A DNA stretch of 64,000 nt, taken from Marinobacter zhejiangensis. GTDB lineage: Bacteria > Pseudomonadota > Gammaproteobacteria > Pseudomonadales > Oleiphilaceae. This document shows positions 1 through 7,797 of this stretch, in pieces. Numbering within the stretch: position 1 is the first letter of the stretch; each line of letters starts with the position of its first letter. The stretch spans positions 62,001 through 126,000 of the forward strand of contig NZ_FOUE01000006.1 of the NCBI RefSeq assembly GCF_900114775.1, read 5' to 3'. The translations under genes were made by a program, and so were the position numbers. Below the pieces are notes generated by a model. The model saw nothing but the letters and a program-made list of their open reading frames with translations. It searched no databases and was not told the origin of the DNA.

Positions 1-294
1 ACGGGGGTCAACGTTCCGGACTACGCGGCCCTTTCCGGCTACTGGTGGCAACACCTGAGCCAGGTTCTACGCCATCAGGCGTCGCCAGAAGAAGCCATGA
101 CAGCGCTGGCCCGGGACATCGATATAACGCTGGAGGAGCTTGGCAACGACCCCGACCTCTCCTGCGCGCCGCAGCTGAATCCGCCTCGCCCCGAGGCTGA
201 CTGGCTGCAGGTTCCCGGTGCACCCAAGCCCCGCCTGACCCAGCAGCCCACGCCGGTCACCTTGCCCTATCGGGAGGCCATCGAACAATGGTAA
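1..294 (+). CDS. ABC-type solute-binding protein, C-terminal fragment
   Basis: The reading frame is open from base 1 to a TAA at 292-294, so only the last 97 residues of a protein that begins upstream are visible. The fragment (NVPDYAALSGYWWQHLSQ, then a helical stretch ending in DITLEELG and a proline-rich tail) resembles the C-terminal end of periplasmic sugar or peptide binding proteins of ABC transporters; this is a family-level guess from general appearance. The stop overlaps the start of the next gene by 7 bases, so the two are probably co-transcribed. No catalytic or ligand residues can be named. An in-frame ATG at 97 exists but lies inside the conserved segment and is unlikely to be the real start. 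Confidence 0.5.
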   Translation, partial: TGVNVPDYAALSGYWWQHLSQVLRHQASPEEAMTALARDIDITLEELGNDPDLSCAPQLNPPRPEADWLQVPGAPKPRLTQQPTPVTLPYREAIEQW

Positions 295-1010
295 TCCTGC
301 GACGCCTGACGGGTATCCTACTGTTGCTGACCGCCTGTGGCGGAAGCCGGGCGGACGAACCGCTGACCCTGCTGACCTTTGACATTCCGCCCCTGGTGAA
401 TGAGCAGGAAGGCCGGCAAGCCAGCGGCTATGCCTACCGGGTTGTCGAGCGAATGTTTGAACTGGCTGGTGACGAGTTCCGGCTGGAATTCCAGCCTCCT
501 AAGCGGGCCCTGCGATCGGCCATGGAGCTGCCGAATACCTGTGCCTTTCCCGTCGATCGCTCTCAGGAGCGGGAAACCAGCCTCAGCTGGATTGGCCCGG
601 TCTCGGTGAGCCGCCACGGCCTCTATAGTCATCCCGATCGCCCCCACCCCATCGCCACCCTGGATGATGCCCGTCAATGGAGCATCAGCAGTTACCTCGG
701 CAGCGGCGTTGGTGAGTACCTGCAAACCCAGGGGTTTGACATTCACCTGGCCTCAAAACCGTACCTGGGCCTGCTGATGTTGCAGGCCAACCGCGTCGAT
801 CTGTGGATCGCCGACACCCGGGCGGCGCCGCTCATTGCGCGGGCCCAGGGCATAGAGCTGAATGAACCGGAGCTGGTGTTTTTCACCACCCTGCGCTCCA
901 TGGGCTGTAATACCAGCATCCCTCAGGAGCGCCTCCGCAAACTGGAGCGGGCCTTGCTGACCCTTTATCGAAACGGCGAACTGGCCGACATTATTGAGCT
1001 GGCTCCGTGA
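288..1010 (+). CDS. Periplasmic amino-acid-type (SBP_bac_3-like) binding protein, probable lipoprotein
   Basis: A 240-residue protein with an N-terminal hydrophobic signal ending in LLLLTACGG, so Cys17 could be a lipidation site; an ordinary Sec signal cannot be excluded. The body has the features of family 3 solute-binding proteins: PPLVNEQEGRQASGYAYRVVERMFE near the start (ligand-domain opening), an ISSYLGSGVGEYLQ segment and a final NGELADIIEL helix. GGGAGG lies about 10 bases before the ATG. The start overlaps the preceding binding-protein frame by 7 bases, suggesting translational coupling. Its 3' end overlaps the convergent TRAP permease by 20 bases. Such stand-alone proteins can feed transporters or act as sensor-linked binding proteins; no permease or ATPase gene is visible beside it. 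Confidence 0.65.
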   Translation: MVILRRLTGILLLLTACGGSRADEPLTLLTFDIPPLVNEQEGRQASGYAYRVVERMFELAGDEFRLEFQPPKRALRSAMELPNTCAFPVDRSQERETSLSWIGPVSVSRHGLYSHPDRPHPIATLDDARQWSISSYLGSGVGEYLQTQGFDIHLASKPYLGLLMLQANRVDLWIADTRAAPLIARAQGIELNEPELVFFTTLRSMGCNTSIPQERLRKLERALLTLYRNGELADIIELAP

Positions 1011-3123
1011 CTCCGCCAAGCAACAGTCGGTAGGCCCAGTCCGACGCTTCCGGCGCAAACGTGACCACGACCAGCGCCGTCCCCATCACCAGTACCGGCA
1101 GGATGTAGCGAAAGTTACGCTGCCAGAAACTGCCATGCAGACTTTCCCAGTCCGTCGGTACCCCAACCACCTGACGGGTCAGCAGGTGGTTCAGCGCAAC
1201 CGGCGGTGTCAGGTAGCCCATCTCAAAGGCCAGCACCGTCATTACCCAGAAGTGCAGCGGATTCACTCCACTTTCCAGCGCGATGGGCGCCAAGGTCGCG
1301 TTAACGAGCAACACTGCGCCGTAGGGATCCATGATCATGCCAATAATCACCAGCATGCCCATCAGCAATGCCAGGGTCAGCCACACCGATTCAAGGTCGC
1401 GGGGAAACAGCTCCAGCAGCCCAGAACGCTCGATCAGTCCGCCCATGCTGACCGACAGAGCCATCAGCATTAACAGCGCACCAATCAACGCAGATGAATC
1501 GTCAGTCGCCCGCATGACCGCATCACGAAAACGCGTCGGTGTCGGCTGTTCGATTGGGTCATCGGGGTCACCTTCCTTCAGTATCAGCCGCTCCATCGCC
1601 ACCACCAGCAGCATGACCAGTGGCAGGATGGCCGGTGCCGAGAACTCATCCAGCCCTCGACCAAGCAGGAATTCCCAAGCCATCACCACGGTGACAAAGC
1701 AGGCGATGTAGGGCAGCAATGGCCCAAGCGCACGCACCATACCTGGCAGCGCCCGCGTCGGCGAAGCAATCCGCAGCGTCGACTTGCCGCCCAACACCAG
1801 CACATAGAGGGTATACAGCAGGGCCGTCAGCAACAGCACCCGGGCACCCGCGGTAAACAACTCGTCGGTGGTGACACTGCTGTTCAGGGTGGCGACGATC
1901 ACCACCAGCAGGCACGGCCTTAGCATGGTGCCCATTGAGCCTGAGATCGCGGTGGTCGCCAGCGCCAGCTGCTCCGAGGTACCGGCGCGGCGTAATTCCC
2001 GGTAGAGCGTCATACCAGCAGCGAGGATGAAGATCCCCGACGCACCGCTGTAGGCCGTGGGCAATGCCGTCAGCAACAGCACCACCACCCCCAGCCATTT
2101 GGGCGGCAATTCCCAGGGCCGGATCAGGTCAAACACCTTACGGGGCAGATGAGTCCGCGCCAGCAGCATGCCCACCCAGACGTACAACCCCAGGCTCAGG
2201 AACAAGGCTGACAGCTCGGCCATCATATTGAGGTACACGGCAATACCGTGATAGAAACCGTGCCAAGCAAACTGGGCAGCCGCTGTCAGGCACATGAAGC
2301 TGTACAGGGGTATGCTCAGCAGCGCCCGGTTCCAGGACGAGCCCGCCGGCAGATCCGTTCGGGGCTGGCGGAGCTGCCAGACAGAGATCAGGGTCAACCC
2401 GCCGAAACCGGCCACCCAGACATCGTGCATAAAAAGATGGGCCAGCGGCATCCCGGCGGCGGCCTGGGCCAGCTCCTGCTGACGGTACAACAGCGCGGAC
2501 AGCGTCAGCAGACCATTGGCGATCAATTGCGCCAGGGTTGCCACCCGGTCGTCCCGCTGACTCTCCACCGGCCGCAGGGCAATGTGCTGGCGACGCAGGG
2601 TCGCAGCAGCGGCACAGAACAGCAGCATTAACCCCAGCAGCACCCGGCGGTTACCGGTCACCAGCACCACGGCCTGGGCCAGCCCGGCCTCAATCGTGGC
2701 ATACACCCGCACCGCGGGCGTATCCAGGGCCTGCAGACGTTGCCAACTCCGCCACTGGGTTTCACAGGCAGCGGTCTGAGCCTGCAACGATGCGCGAATA
2801 GCAGCTCGATCAATATCACCACCAAACACGTCGGCAAACGGGTCGTTCGCCAGCTCCCGCTGCCGGTCATGCACCGCCTGCTCAACTGCCTGATCGAGGT
2901 CGGGCTGGCGCTCACAGGACGGTGACGAAACCTGGTCAAGCACCCGCAGGCTGAAATAGTCCGGCCAAGTGGCACCACCGACCTCCAGCAGGCGGGAGTG
3001 CAGGGTTTCGCCCACCGCAGCCAGCAAGGTCAGCATCAGGACGACCAGCATTGGTAACGCAGACAGCCCTCGGCTGAAGGCCAACCCTCGTGGGCCCGAC
3101 AGGGTCCCCGTGCGCATGGTCAT
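991..3123 (-). CDS. TRAP transporter permease, small and large subunits fused (DctQM type)
   Basis: A 710-residue inner-membrane protein. The first third carries a membrane anchor, a soluble acidic/cysteine-containing stretch (about residues 55-150) and several membrane segments resembling a DctQ-like part; residues from about 320 on form the long hydrophobic DctM-like permease (GASGIFILAAGMTLYRELRRAGTS, GTMLRPCLLVV, MDPYGAVLLVNATLAPIALESGVNPLHFWV). TRAP permeases use the sodium gradient to import organic acids or related solutes delivered by a periplasmic binding protein. The binding-protein gene lies 3 bases upstream on the same strand, so the pair forms an operon. The extra soluble region after the first membrane segment is unusual compared with ordinary DctM. 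Substrate unknown. Confidence 0.75.
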   Translation of the reverse strand: MTMRTGTLSGPRGLAFSRGLSALPMLVVLMLTLLAAVGETLHSRLLEVGGATWPDYFSLRVLDQVSSPSCERQPDLDQAVEQAVHDRQRELANDPFADVFGGDIDRAAIRASLQAQTAACETQWRSWQRLQALDTPAVRVYATIEAGLAQAVVLVTGNRRVLLGLMLLFCAAAATLRRQHIALRPVESQRDDRVATLAQLIANGLLTLSALLYRQQELAQAAAGMPLAHLFMHDVWVAGFGGLTLISVWQLRQPRTDLPAGSSWNRALLSIPLYSFMCLTAAAQFAWHGFYHGIAVYLNMMAELSALFLSLGLYVWVGMLLARTHLPRKVFDLIRPWELPPKWLGVVVLLLTALPTAYSGASGIFILAAGMTLYRELRRAGTSEQLALATTAISGSMGTMLRPCLLVVIVATLNSSVTTDELFTAGARVLLLTALLYTLYVLVLGGKSTLRIASPTRALPGMVRALGPLLPYIACFVTVVMAWEFLLGRGLDEFSAPAILPLVMLLVVAMERLILKEGDPDDPIEQPTPTRFRDAVMRATDDSSALIGALLMLMALSVSMGGLIERSGLLELFPRDLESVWLTLALLMGMLVIIGMIMDPYGAVLLVNATLAPIALESGVNPLHFWVMTVLAFEMGYLTPPVALNHLLTRQVVGVPTDWESLHGSFWQRNFRYILPVLVMGTALVVVTFAPEASDWAYRLLLGGVTEPAQ

Positions 3124-3126
3124 GGC

Positions 3127-4248
3127 TTACTCAACCGGGTTGGTGCATTCTTCACGGGTACTGTCAGTACGACAGCGGATCTTGCGCTGCAGCGACAGCA
3201 TATCGGCGTTGTAGTAGCCTTCATCACGCAATTGCAGACGGGCCTGCTGCATCATCCGTTCGTACTCGACACGGTCGTTTTCGGGAATCGGAATCCACCA
3301 CTGCTCCGGCACCTTTTCCTCTTCGGCGGCCACCCGGCTGATGATCTCATCAAACCCCTGATAGAAGGCTTCCCGGACAAACTGGGCCAGTTCATTGGGA
3401 ACCACCTCACGGCGTCCGATCAGCTGCATGGTGATGTGGGTCAACGGCAGGTCGATAATGCCGCCGTCCGGCGCCAGCCCCTTGTAGAGTTCCAGCACTT
3501 CGTAGCCTGCCAGCGGCGCTGCCAGCACATCCACCACGCCGGTATTGAACATGTTGGGGGCATTGACGATGTCCGCGACCACTGGCGTGGCACCCACACC
3601 AGCAATCATCTTGGCCTGGGTGGGGTCATAATCCAGCACCACCACGCGCTTTCCGGAGGCCTTGGCGAGGGTATTAATGCTGCGGTCATTCACAAACACG
3701 TGGGCGGCACCACCGGGCGCAATGCCCATCACCACATAGTCTCCGCTGACCATGCGCTCGGCACTGCGGGAGTCGGCCATCAGCTGCAGGGCCAGGCGCA
3801 TCTGACTGCGCTCCGGAAAACCGCCAATGGAATCCAGGGTACCGGTGTACTGGTTGAACAGGCGGGCTCGTAAACCGCTCATCAGGGCAGCGTCACAGGT
3901 GCCGGATTTCAACTCCTCCACCATGATCGATTCGCTGGTATACGGCACCATCTCCACGTTAATGCCGTACTGCATGATCTTGACCCGCTGGGCCTGGGCC
4001 GCGTTGAAGATGGGCCCCGAACGGCCAAAGATATCCCAGATACAGACCCGGTATACCTGATCCGGGTCTGGCTCCAGTCCTGTCAGCGCCTGCATGGCGG
4101 CAATGCGCACATCCAGTGGCTGACTCTGGTCATAGACCTGGGCTCGCAGCGCATCGTCGGAGCCATGGCTGGCTAAGGAAAACAGAACGGAAAACAGCAG
4201 CAGTGCAGCACGGTACAGACCCGTACCAGGGGAGTGTCGGAAAGGCAT
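3127..4248 (-). CDS. Putative TRAP-type solute-binding protein (DUF6091-like)
   Basis: The protein is 373 residues from the ATG at 4248, which follows AGGA by 8 bases and begins directly with a Sec signal peptide (LYRAALLLFSVLFSLASHG). The longer reading start at 4296 would put 16 charged residues before the signal and is not preferred. The mature part contains YRVCIWDIFGRSGPIF, GTCDAALMSGLRARLFNQYTG and a C-terminal pair of cysteines, and resembles proteins annotated as putative solute-binding proteins of the DUF6091 kind rather than classical DctP. It sits 3 bases ahead of the fused TRAP permease and is probably its periplasmic receptor. The ligand cannot be read from the sequence. Confidence 0.65.
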   Translation of the reverse strand: MPFRHSPGTGLYRAALLLFSVLFSLASHGSDDALRAQVYDQSQPLDVRIAAMQALTGLEPDPDQVYRVCIWDIFGRSGPIFNAAQAQRVKIMQYGINVEMVPYTSESIMVEELKSGTCDAALMSGLRARLFNQYTGTLDSIGGFPERSQMRLALQLMADSRSAERMVSGDYVVMGIAPGGAAHVFVNDRSINTLAKASGKRVVVLDYDPTQAKMIAGVGATPVVADIVNAPNMFNTGVVDVLAAPLAGYEVLELYKGLAPDGGIIDLPLTHITMQLIGRREVVPNELAQFVREAFYQGFDEIISRVAAEEEKVPEQWWIPIPENDRVEYERMMQQARLQLRDEGYYNADMLSLQRKIRCRTDSTREECTNPVE

Positions 4249-4362
4249 TGTTATTGTTCCTGATCGGCTGGTCTCGGTGGCGCTTAGCGCCAGCATTCAC
4301 GCAGACTACCAGTATCAGGTTCCGGGAGGACTGACCCTGAGGCCAGCCACCCCCGTCAAACA

Positions 4363-4387
4363 AACCGGCTAATGATTCAGGCCGGTT
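4363..4387 (-). terminator. Hairpin at the end of the BASS transporter gene
   Basis: Seven-base arms AACCGGC (4363-4369) and GCCGGTT (4381-4387) enclose a loop that contains the stop codon of the transporter gene. Read on the minus strand the stem is followed by TGTTTG, a weak U-rich tail, so this is a possible intrinsic terminator separating the transporter from the TRAP genes. Confidence 0.4.
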
Positions 4388-5267
4388 CCGCCAGGGACTT
4401 TGGCAGCGCAGGGATAACCTTGCGGCCATAGGTGACCAGAAGGAATCCAATGGGGAACATCAGTACGCCGTAAACCGCCGCAGGAATCGACATTTCACTG
4501 GATTCCAGCAGGGTCAGGGTCACCATCAGCGCAATGGTGCCATTCTTGATTCCAAGTTCCATCGCCACCGCCAACGACTCCCGCTGGGAGAGTCCCGCCA
4601 TCCGGCTGGTCACTACACCGATCACAATACCGCCCAGGTTGAGCAGCAGCGCCGCCAGGCCAGCCTGAGCCGCCAGTTCGCCAATCCGGTCGCGAATGCC
4701 ATACAGCAGGCCAACAATAAGCAGCGCCAGCACCACACCACCAAACAGGCTGACAATTTTCTCCGCCCGGATTGCCAGAGCCGGAGCGCGCGTGCGCACC
4801 AACATGCCCAACGCAACCGGAAGCAGGACCACGCCGACAAGCATGACGATGGTCTTGCCTACCGGCAGGGATATTTCTGCCGAAGTACCGAAGTACAGCC
4901 CAAGGGCATAGTTGGTAAAGAACGGTAAGGAAATGATGGTGATCAAGCTGGCCGACACCGTCAGCAGGATGGATAGGGCCACGTTGCCACGGGCCAACAG
5001 GACAAACAGGTTGGAGGTCGTACCGCCAGGACAGGCAGCAATGATGACCAACCCGACCGCAATGGCAGGCGCAAGCCCGAGTGCTCCGGCCAGGGCCAGG
5101 GCCACCAGCGGCATGATCAGGATCTGGGCAATGCTCCCGACGATCATTCCCCGAGGGTTAACAGTGACTTGGTGAAAGTCCCTCAACGTCAGGGTCATGC
5201 CAATGCCGACCATGATGATGAACAGGGAAAGGGGCAGTCCAAAGGAAATCAGCGGCCCGGATTCCAT
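4377..5267 (-). CDS. Bile acid:sodium symporter (BASS) family transporter
   Basis: A 296-residue protein made almost entirely of membrane segments, about nine or ten by eye. It has the family's hallmark pair of crossover segments: ACPGGTTSNLFVLLARGNVALSI around residue 90, and GIKNGTIALMVTLTLLESSEMSIPAAVYGVLMF near 240. BASS proteins are sodium-coupled importers of bile acids, pantoate, 2-keto acids and similar organic anions. GGAG precedes the ATG by a few bases. Its start is 68 bases from the end of a Crp-like regulator gene on the same strand, and beyond that lie divergent genes for an aldolase-fold enzyme and an HD oxygenase candidate, so it may import the substrate of that small pathway. 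Confidence 0.8.
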   Translation of the reverse strand: MESGPLISFGLPLSLFIIMVGIGMTLTLRDFHQVTVNPRGMIVGSIAQILIMPLVALALAGALGLAPAIAVGLVIIAACPGGTTSNLFVLLARGNVALSILLTVSASLITIISLPFFTNYALGLYFGTSAEISLPVGKTIVMLVGVVLLPVALGMLVRTRAPALAIRAEKIVSLFGGVVLALLIVGLLYGIRDRIGELAAQAGLAALLLNLGGIVIGVVTSRMAGLSQRESLAVAMELGIKNGTIALMVTLTLLESSEMSIPAAVYGVLMFPIGFLLVTYGRKVIPALPKSLAEPA

Positions 5268-5335
5268 AGTAATTCTCCGATAATGTTATTGTTGTGTCCG
5301 CCCGGTTGGTGCCGTTCGGTAGTACTGGTCGCATA

Positions 5336-6028
5336 TCAATCCAGAGTTTGCAGGTACGCCTGCAGCGCTGCTGGATCCACGACCGTTATCCGTCCATAAG
5401 ACAACTCCAGCAGGCCTTCGGTTTCAAATCGTTTGATCACCTTGTGGACACCCTGACGGCTCATTCCCATCATATTGGCCACGTGCTCCCGGGTGAGAAA
5501 AAACGTCACCGGCTCCGAGCCGAATTGACCATCACCCTGAATCTGAACCAGGAATAGCATCCGCCGGGCAAATCGCGCCTCAATTCCCCGCAAGGCGTCG
5601 GTCTCGATGATGGACATCGCCGACCACAATCGCCGGCTGACCAGGTCCAATGCCACCGGATAGCTTTCCGGGTAGTTCTTCAGCAACTGTCGGAAGCCCT
5701 CCCCGGGGAGTTCAACAACCACCGCCGATTCATGGGCCGTAGCCCCATAGACCCGCGGCATCTCCGGCGAAAATACGGTATCCCCAAGCCATGCTCCGGG
5801 GCCAAAGATAATCAGCGTCGCCTCCTTGCCGGCGGCATTCACTGAACTCACCCTTACCGTACCGGAGGCGATCACACAGAGGGTCGATTGACGCGATCCC
5901 ACGTCGTAGATCGACTTGCCAGCCACAAACTGGCGCTGTCGCGCCATGGCCGTGGCCTCATCCAGTGCCTGATCGGGAAGTCCTGCCAGAAGCGGGCACC
6001 CTGCAAGCACCGATTTGATATTTATCAT
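5336..6028 (-). CDS. Crp/Fnr-family transcription regulator
   Basis: A 230-residue regulator with an N-terminal cyclic-nucleotide-binding fold (about residues 25-130: VAGKSIYDVGSRQSTLCVIASGTVRV, FGPGAWLGDTVF) and a C-terminal winged helix-turn-helix (TREHVANMMGMSRQGVHKVIKRFE, about 180-205). It lacks the FNR-type N-terminal cysteine cluster, so it is not an iron-sulfur oxygen sensor. The ligand is unknown; the PGAWLGD region differs from the cAMP-binding consensus of CRP. It is divergent from the aldolase-fold gene, and a dyad at 6062-6077 in the shared intergenic region is a candidate operator. It most likely controls this local catabolic module, including the transporter gene behind it. Confidence 0.8.
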   Translation of the reverse strand: MINIKSVLAGCPLLAGLPDQALDEATAMARQRQFVAGKSIYDVGSRQSTLCVIASGTVRVSSVNAAGKEATLIIFGPGAWLGDTVFSPEMPRVYGATAHESAVVVELPGEGFRQLLKNYPESYPVALDLVSRRLWSAMSIIETDALRGIEARFARRMLFLVQIQGDGQFGSEPVTFFLTREHVANMMGMSRQGVHKVIKRFETEGLLELSYGRITVVDPAALQAYLQTLD

Positions 6029-6061
6029 GGTCGTAAACTATAGAAGTAAGCCAGAAAACAA

Positions 6062-6077
6062 TGTAAACGATTTGACA
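6062..6077. promoter_or_regulatory. Candidate operator of the Crp-like regulator
   Basis: TGTAAACGATTTGACA is an imperfect dyad (TGTAAA-N4-TTGACA, five of six positions symmetric) in the 132-base divergent region. The layout matches sites bound by Crp/Fnr dimers. Assignment to the adjacent regulator is inference. Confidence 0.4.
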
Positions 6078-6160
6078 GTTTTGCGCTCTCTGAACTGCCT
6101 ACACTGATAAAAATGCTCACAAGGCAACTCCAACAACAACCAGCAGATGAGAGCTACCCT

Positions 6161-6931
6161 ATGACTACACAACTGGTAATTCCCTCAAAGAAAGATCACG
6201 TCAGCCCCGAGGAATGGCAGCTGCGCGTGGACCTGGCCGCCGTCTACCGTCTGATCGCCCTGTACGGCTGGGACGACCTGATTTTTACCCACGTTTCGGC
6301 TCGCATCCCCGGTGACGAGCACCATTTCCTGATCAACCCCTACGGCATGATGTTCGACGAGATCACCGCCTCCAGCCTGGTACGGGTTGACCAGGACGCC
6401 AACAAGATCGATCCGGATGACTTTGACATCAACCCGGCCGGCTTCACCATTCACAGCGCCATTCATGCGGTACGTGAAGACGCGGCCTGTGTCCTGCACA
6501 CCCACACCACCGCCGGCGTAGCCGTATCGGCCCAGCAGGAAGGCCTGTTGCCGCTGTCGCAACAAAGCCTGTTCCCGCTGTCCAACCTGGCCTACCACGA
6601 GTACGAAGGGGTCGCCCTGCGCGAGGATGAGAAGTCCCGCCTGCAGGCAGACCTGGGCACCAACAATTTCATGATCCTGCGCAATCACGGTCTGCTGACC
6701 ACCGGAAGCAGCATTGCCGATGCGTTCCTGGGCATGTATGTCCTGCAAACCGCCTGTGAGATCCAGCTTCAGGCGATGTCAGGCGCCCGCCCACTGACGC
6801 ACGTTCCAGATGGCATTGTCGATACCATCAAACAACAGGCAGAACAGGTCACCAAGGGCATGGGAGGGAAGCTCGCCTGGCCGGGTCTGCTCCGCAAGCT
6901 TGATCGCATCGACCCCAGCTTCCGCGACTGA
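6161..6931 (+). CDS. Class II aldolase/adducin-fold protein
   Basis: The protein is 256 residues from the ATG at 6161; an in-frame ATG at 6113 would add 16 residues unlike the family and is not used. The metal-binding pattern of class II aldolases is present: HTHTTAGVAVSA with two histidines about 100 residues in, and the later RNHGLLTTG histidine. An early GWDDLIFTHVSARIPG segment and NPYGMMFDEITASSLVRVD are also typical. The family covers sugar-phosphate aldolases, epimerases and decarboxylases, so no substrate can be assigned. It lies 14 bases ahead of an HD-domain oxygenase candidate with which it probably forms an operon, divergent from a Crp-like regulator. Confidence 0.8.
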   Translation: MTTQLVIPSKKDHVSPEEWQLRVDLAAVYRLIALYGWDDLIFTHVSARIPGDEHHFLINPYGMMFDEITASSLVRVDQDANKIDPDDFDINPAGFTIHSAIHAVREDAACVLHTHTTAGVAVSAQQEGLLPLSQQSLFPLSNLAYHEYEGVALREDEKSRLQADLGTNNFMILRNHGLLTTGSSIADAFLGMYVLQTACEIQLQAMSGARPLTHVPDGIVDTIKQQAEQVTKGMGGKLAWPGLLRKLDRIDPSFRD

Positions 6932-6945
6932 CAGAGGACCTGAAC

Positions 6946-7542
6946 ATGACTGACATGACCACGCCACACGCCCAGTTCACCCATATGAAAGATGGGACCG
7001 CCGAAGACTGGGGCATCATCGCCTCCCACTTTGGCGAATTTGCCAAAGGACTGCCGGACCGCATCATGCAGCACATGGAGTTGCTCAAGGGCGACTTTGG
7101 TGGCTTCCCCATCGACCGCCTCAGCCACTGCCTGCAAACGGCCACCCTGGCGCACCGGGATGGCAAGGATGACGAATACGTAGTGTGTGCCCTGCTCCAC
7201 GATATCGGCGACACCCTGGGTTCCTACAACCACGCCGACGTCGCTGCGGTGCTGCTGGAGCCCTTCGTCAGCGAAGCCAACCACTGGATGATCAAGCATC
7301 ACGCCATCTTCCAGGGCTACTACTTCTTCCATTATCTGGGTATGGATCGCGACCTTCGAAACAACTACCGCGACAACCCCCACTTCATGCGCACGATCGA
7401 GTTCGTCAGCAAGTACGACGCACCCGCGTTTGACCCGGACGGTGAAATTCTGCCGATGGAGTTCTTCGAGCCGATGATTCGCAAAGTATTCGCCAAACCG
7501 GTACGGTCACTCTACAAGGAAGCGGAAGCCGCAATGAGCTAA
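6946..7542 (+). CDS. HD-domain protein, candidate PhnZ-like diiron oxygenase
   Basis: A 198-residue protein with an HD-fold metal site. Candidate ligands are His61, the pair His85-Asp86 (CALLHDIGD), His96, His118 or His119 and Asp158. The stretch LSHCLQTATLAHRDGKDDE is very like the opening of PhnZ and related mixed-valence diiron oxygenases, which cleave C-P or C-C bonds of hydroxylated substrates, rather than nucleotide-hydrolysing HD phosphatases. AGAGG precedes the ATG. It follows the aldolase-fold gene by 14 bases and ends at a strong hairpin, so the two form an operon. Oxygenase activity is inferred from this similarity and has not been tested; a hydrolase remains possible. Confidence 0.65.
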   Translation: MTDMTTPHAQFTHMKDGTAEDWGIIASHFGEFAKGLPDRIMQHMELLKGDFGGFPIDRLSHCLQTATLAHRDGKDDEYVVCALLHDIGDTLGSYNHADVAAVLLEPFVSEANHWMIKHHAIFQGYYFFHYLGMDRDLRNNYRDNPHFMRTIEFVSKYDAPAFDPDGEILPMEFFEPMIRKVFAKPVRSLYKEAEAAMS

Positions 7543-7549
7543 TCCCGCG

Positions 7550-7582
7550 CACACCGGCAGTGACCTGATCACTGCCGGTGTG
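7550..7582 (+). terminator. Hairpin after the HD-domain gene
   Basis: A perfect 14-bp stem (CACACCGGCAGTGA with its complement, 5-base loop) begins 7 bases after the stop codon. There is no clear U-tract, so it may act as a transcript end stabiliser as much as a terminator. Confidence 0.6.
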
Positions 7583-7797
7583 AGTACCGTTTCACGACTC
7601 CACAGGTCACCCTTCTTTTGTCCCTCTTCCCCCTCGTTTCAACGCGTCTGTAACCGTATACTCAACAGTAAACCGGTGGAACCTTTTCAAACATAACAAC
7701 GTGTGCCCTTAACGATCGCGGCACATGACAAAAACCATCCCAGAAAAACACCACCCCACGTTCGTTCAACCGAGCAAGGGATGCAAGAGGACGACGA
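7583..7797. other. Intergenic region before wax ester synthase gene
   Basis: This 215-base stretch holds a pyrimidine-rich segment around 7610-7640 and the ribosome-binding sequence GAGGA before the ATG at 7798. No clear promoter, operator or small ORF was identified. Confidence 0.3.
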
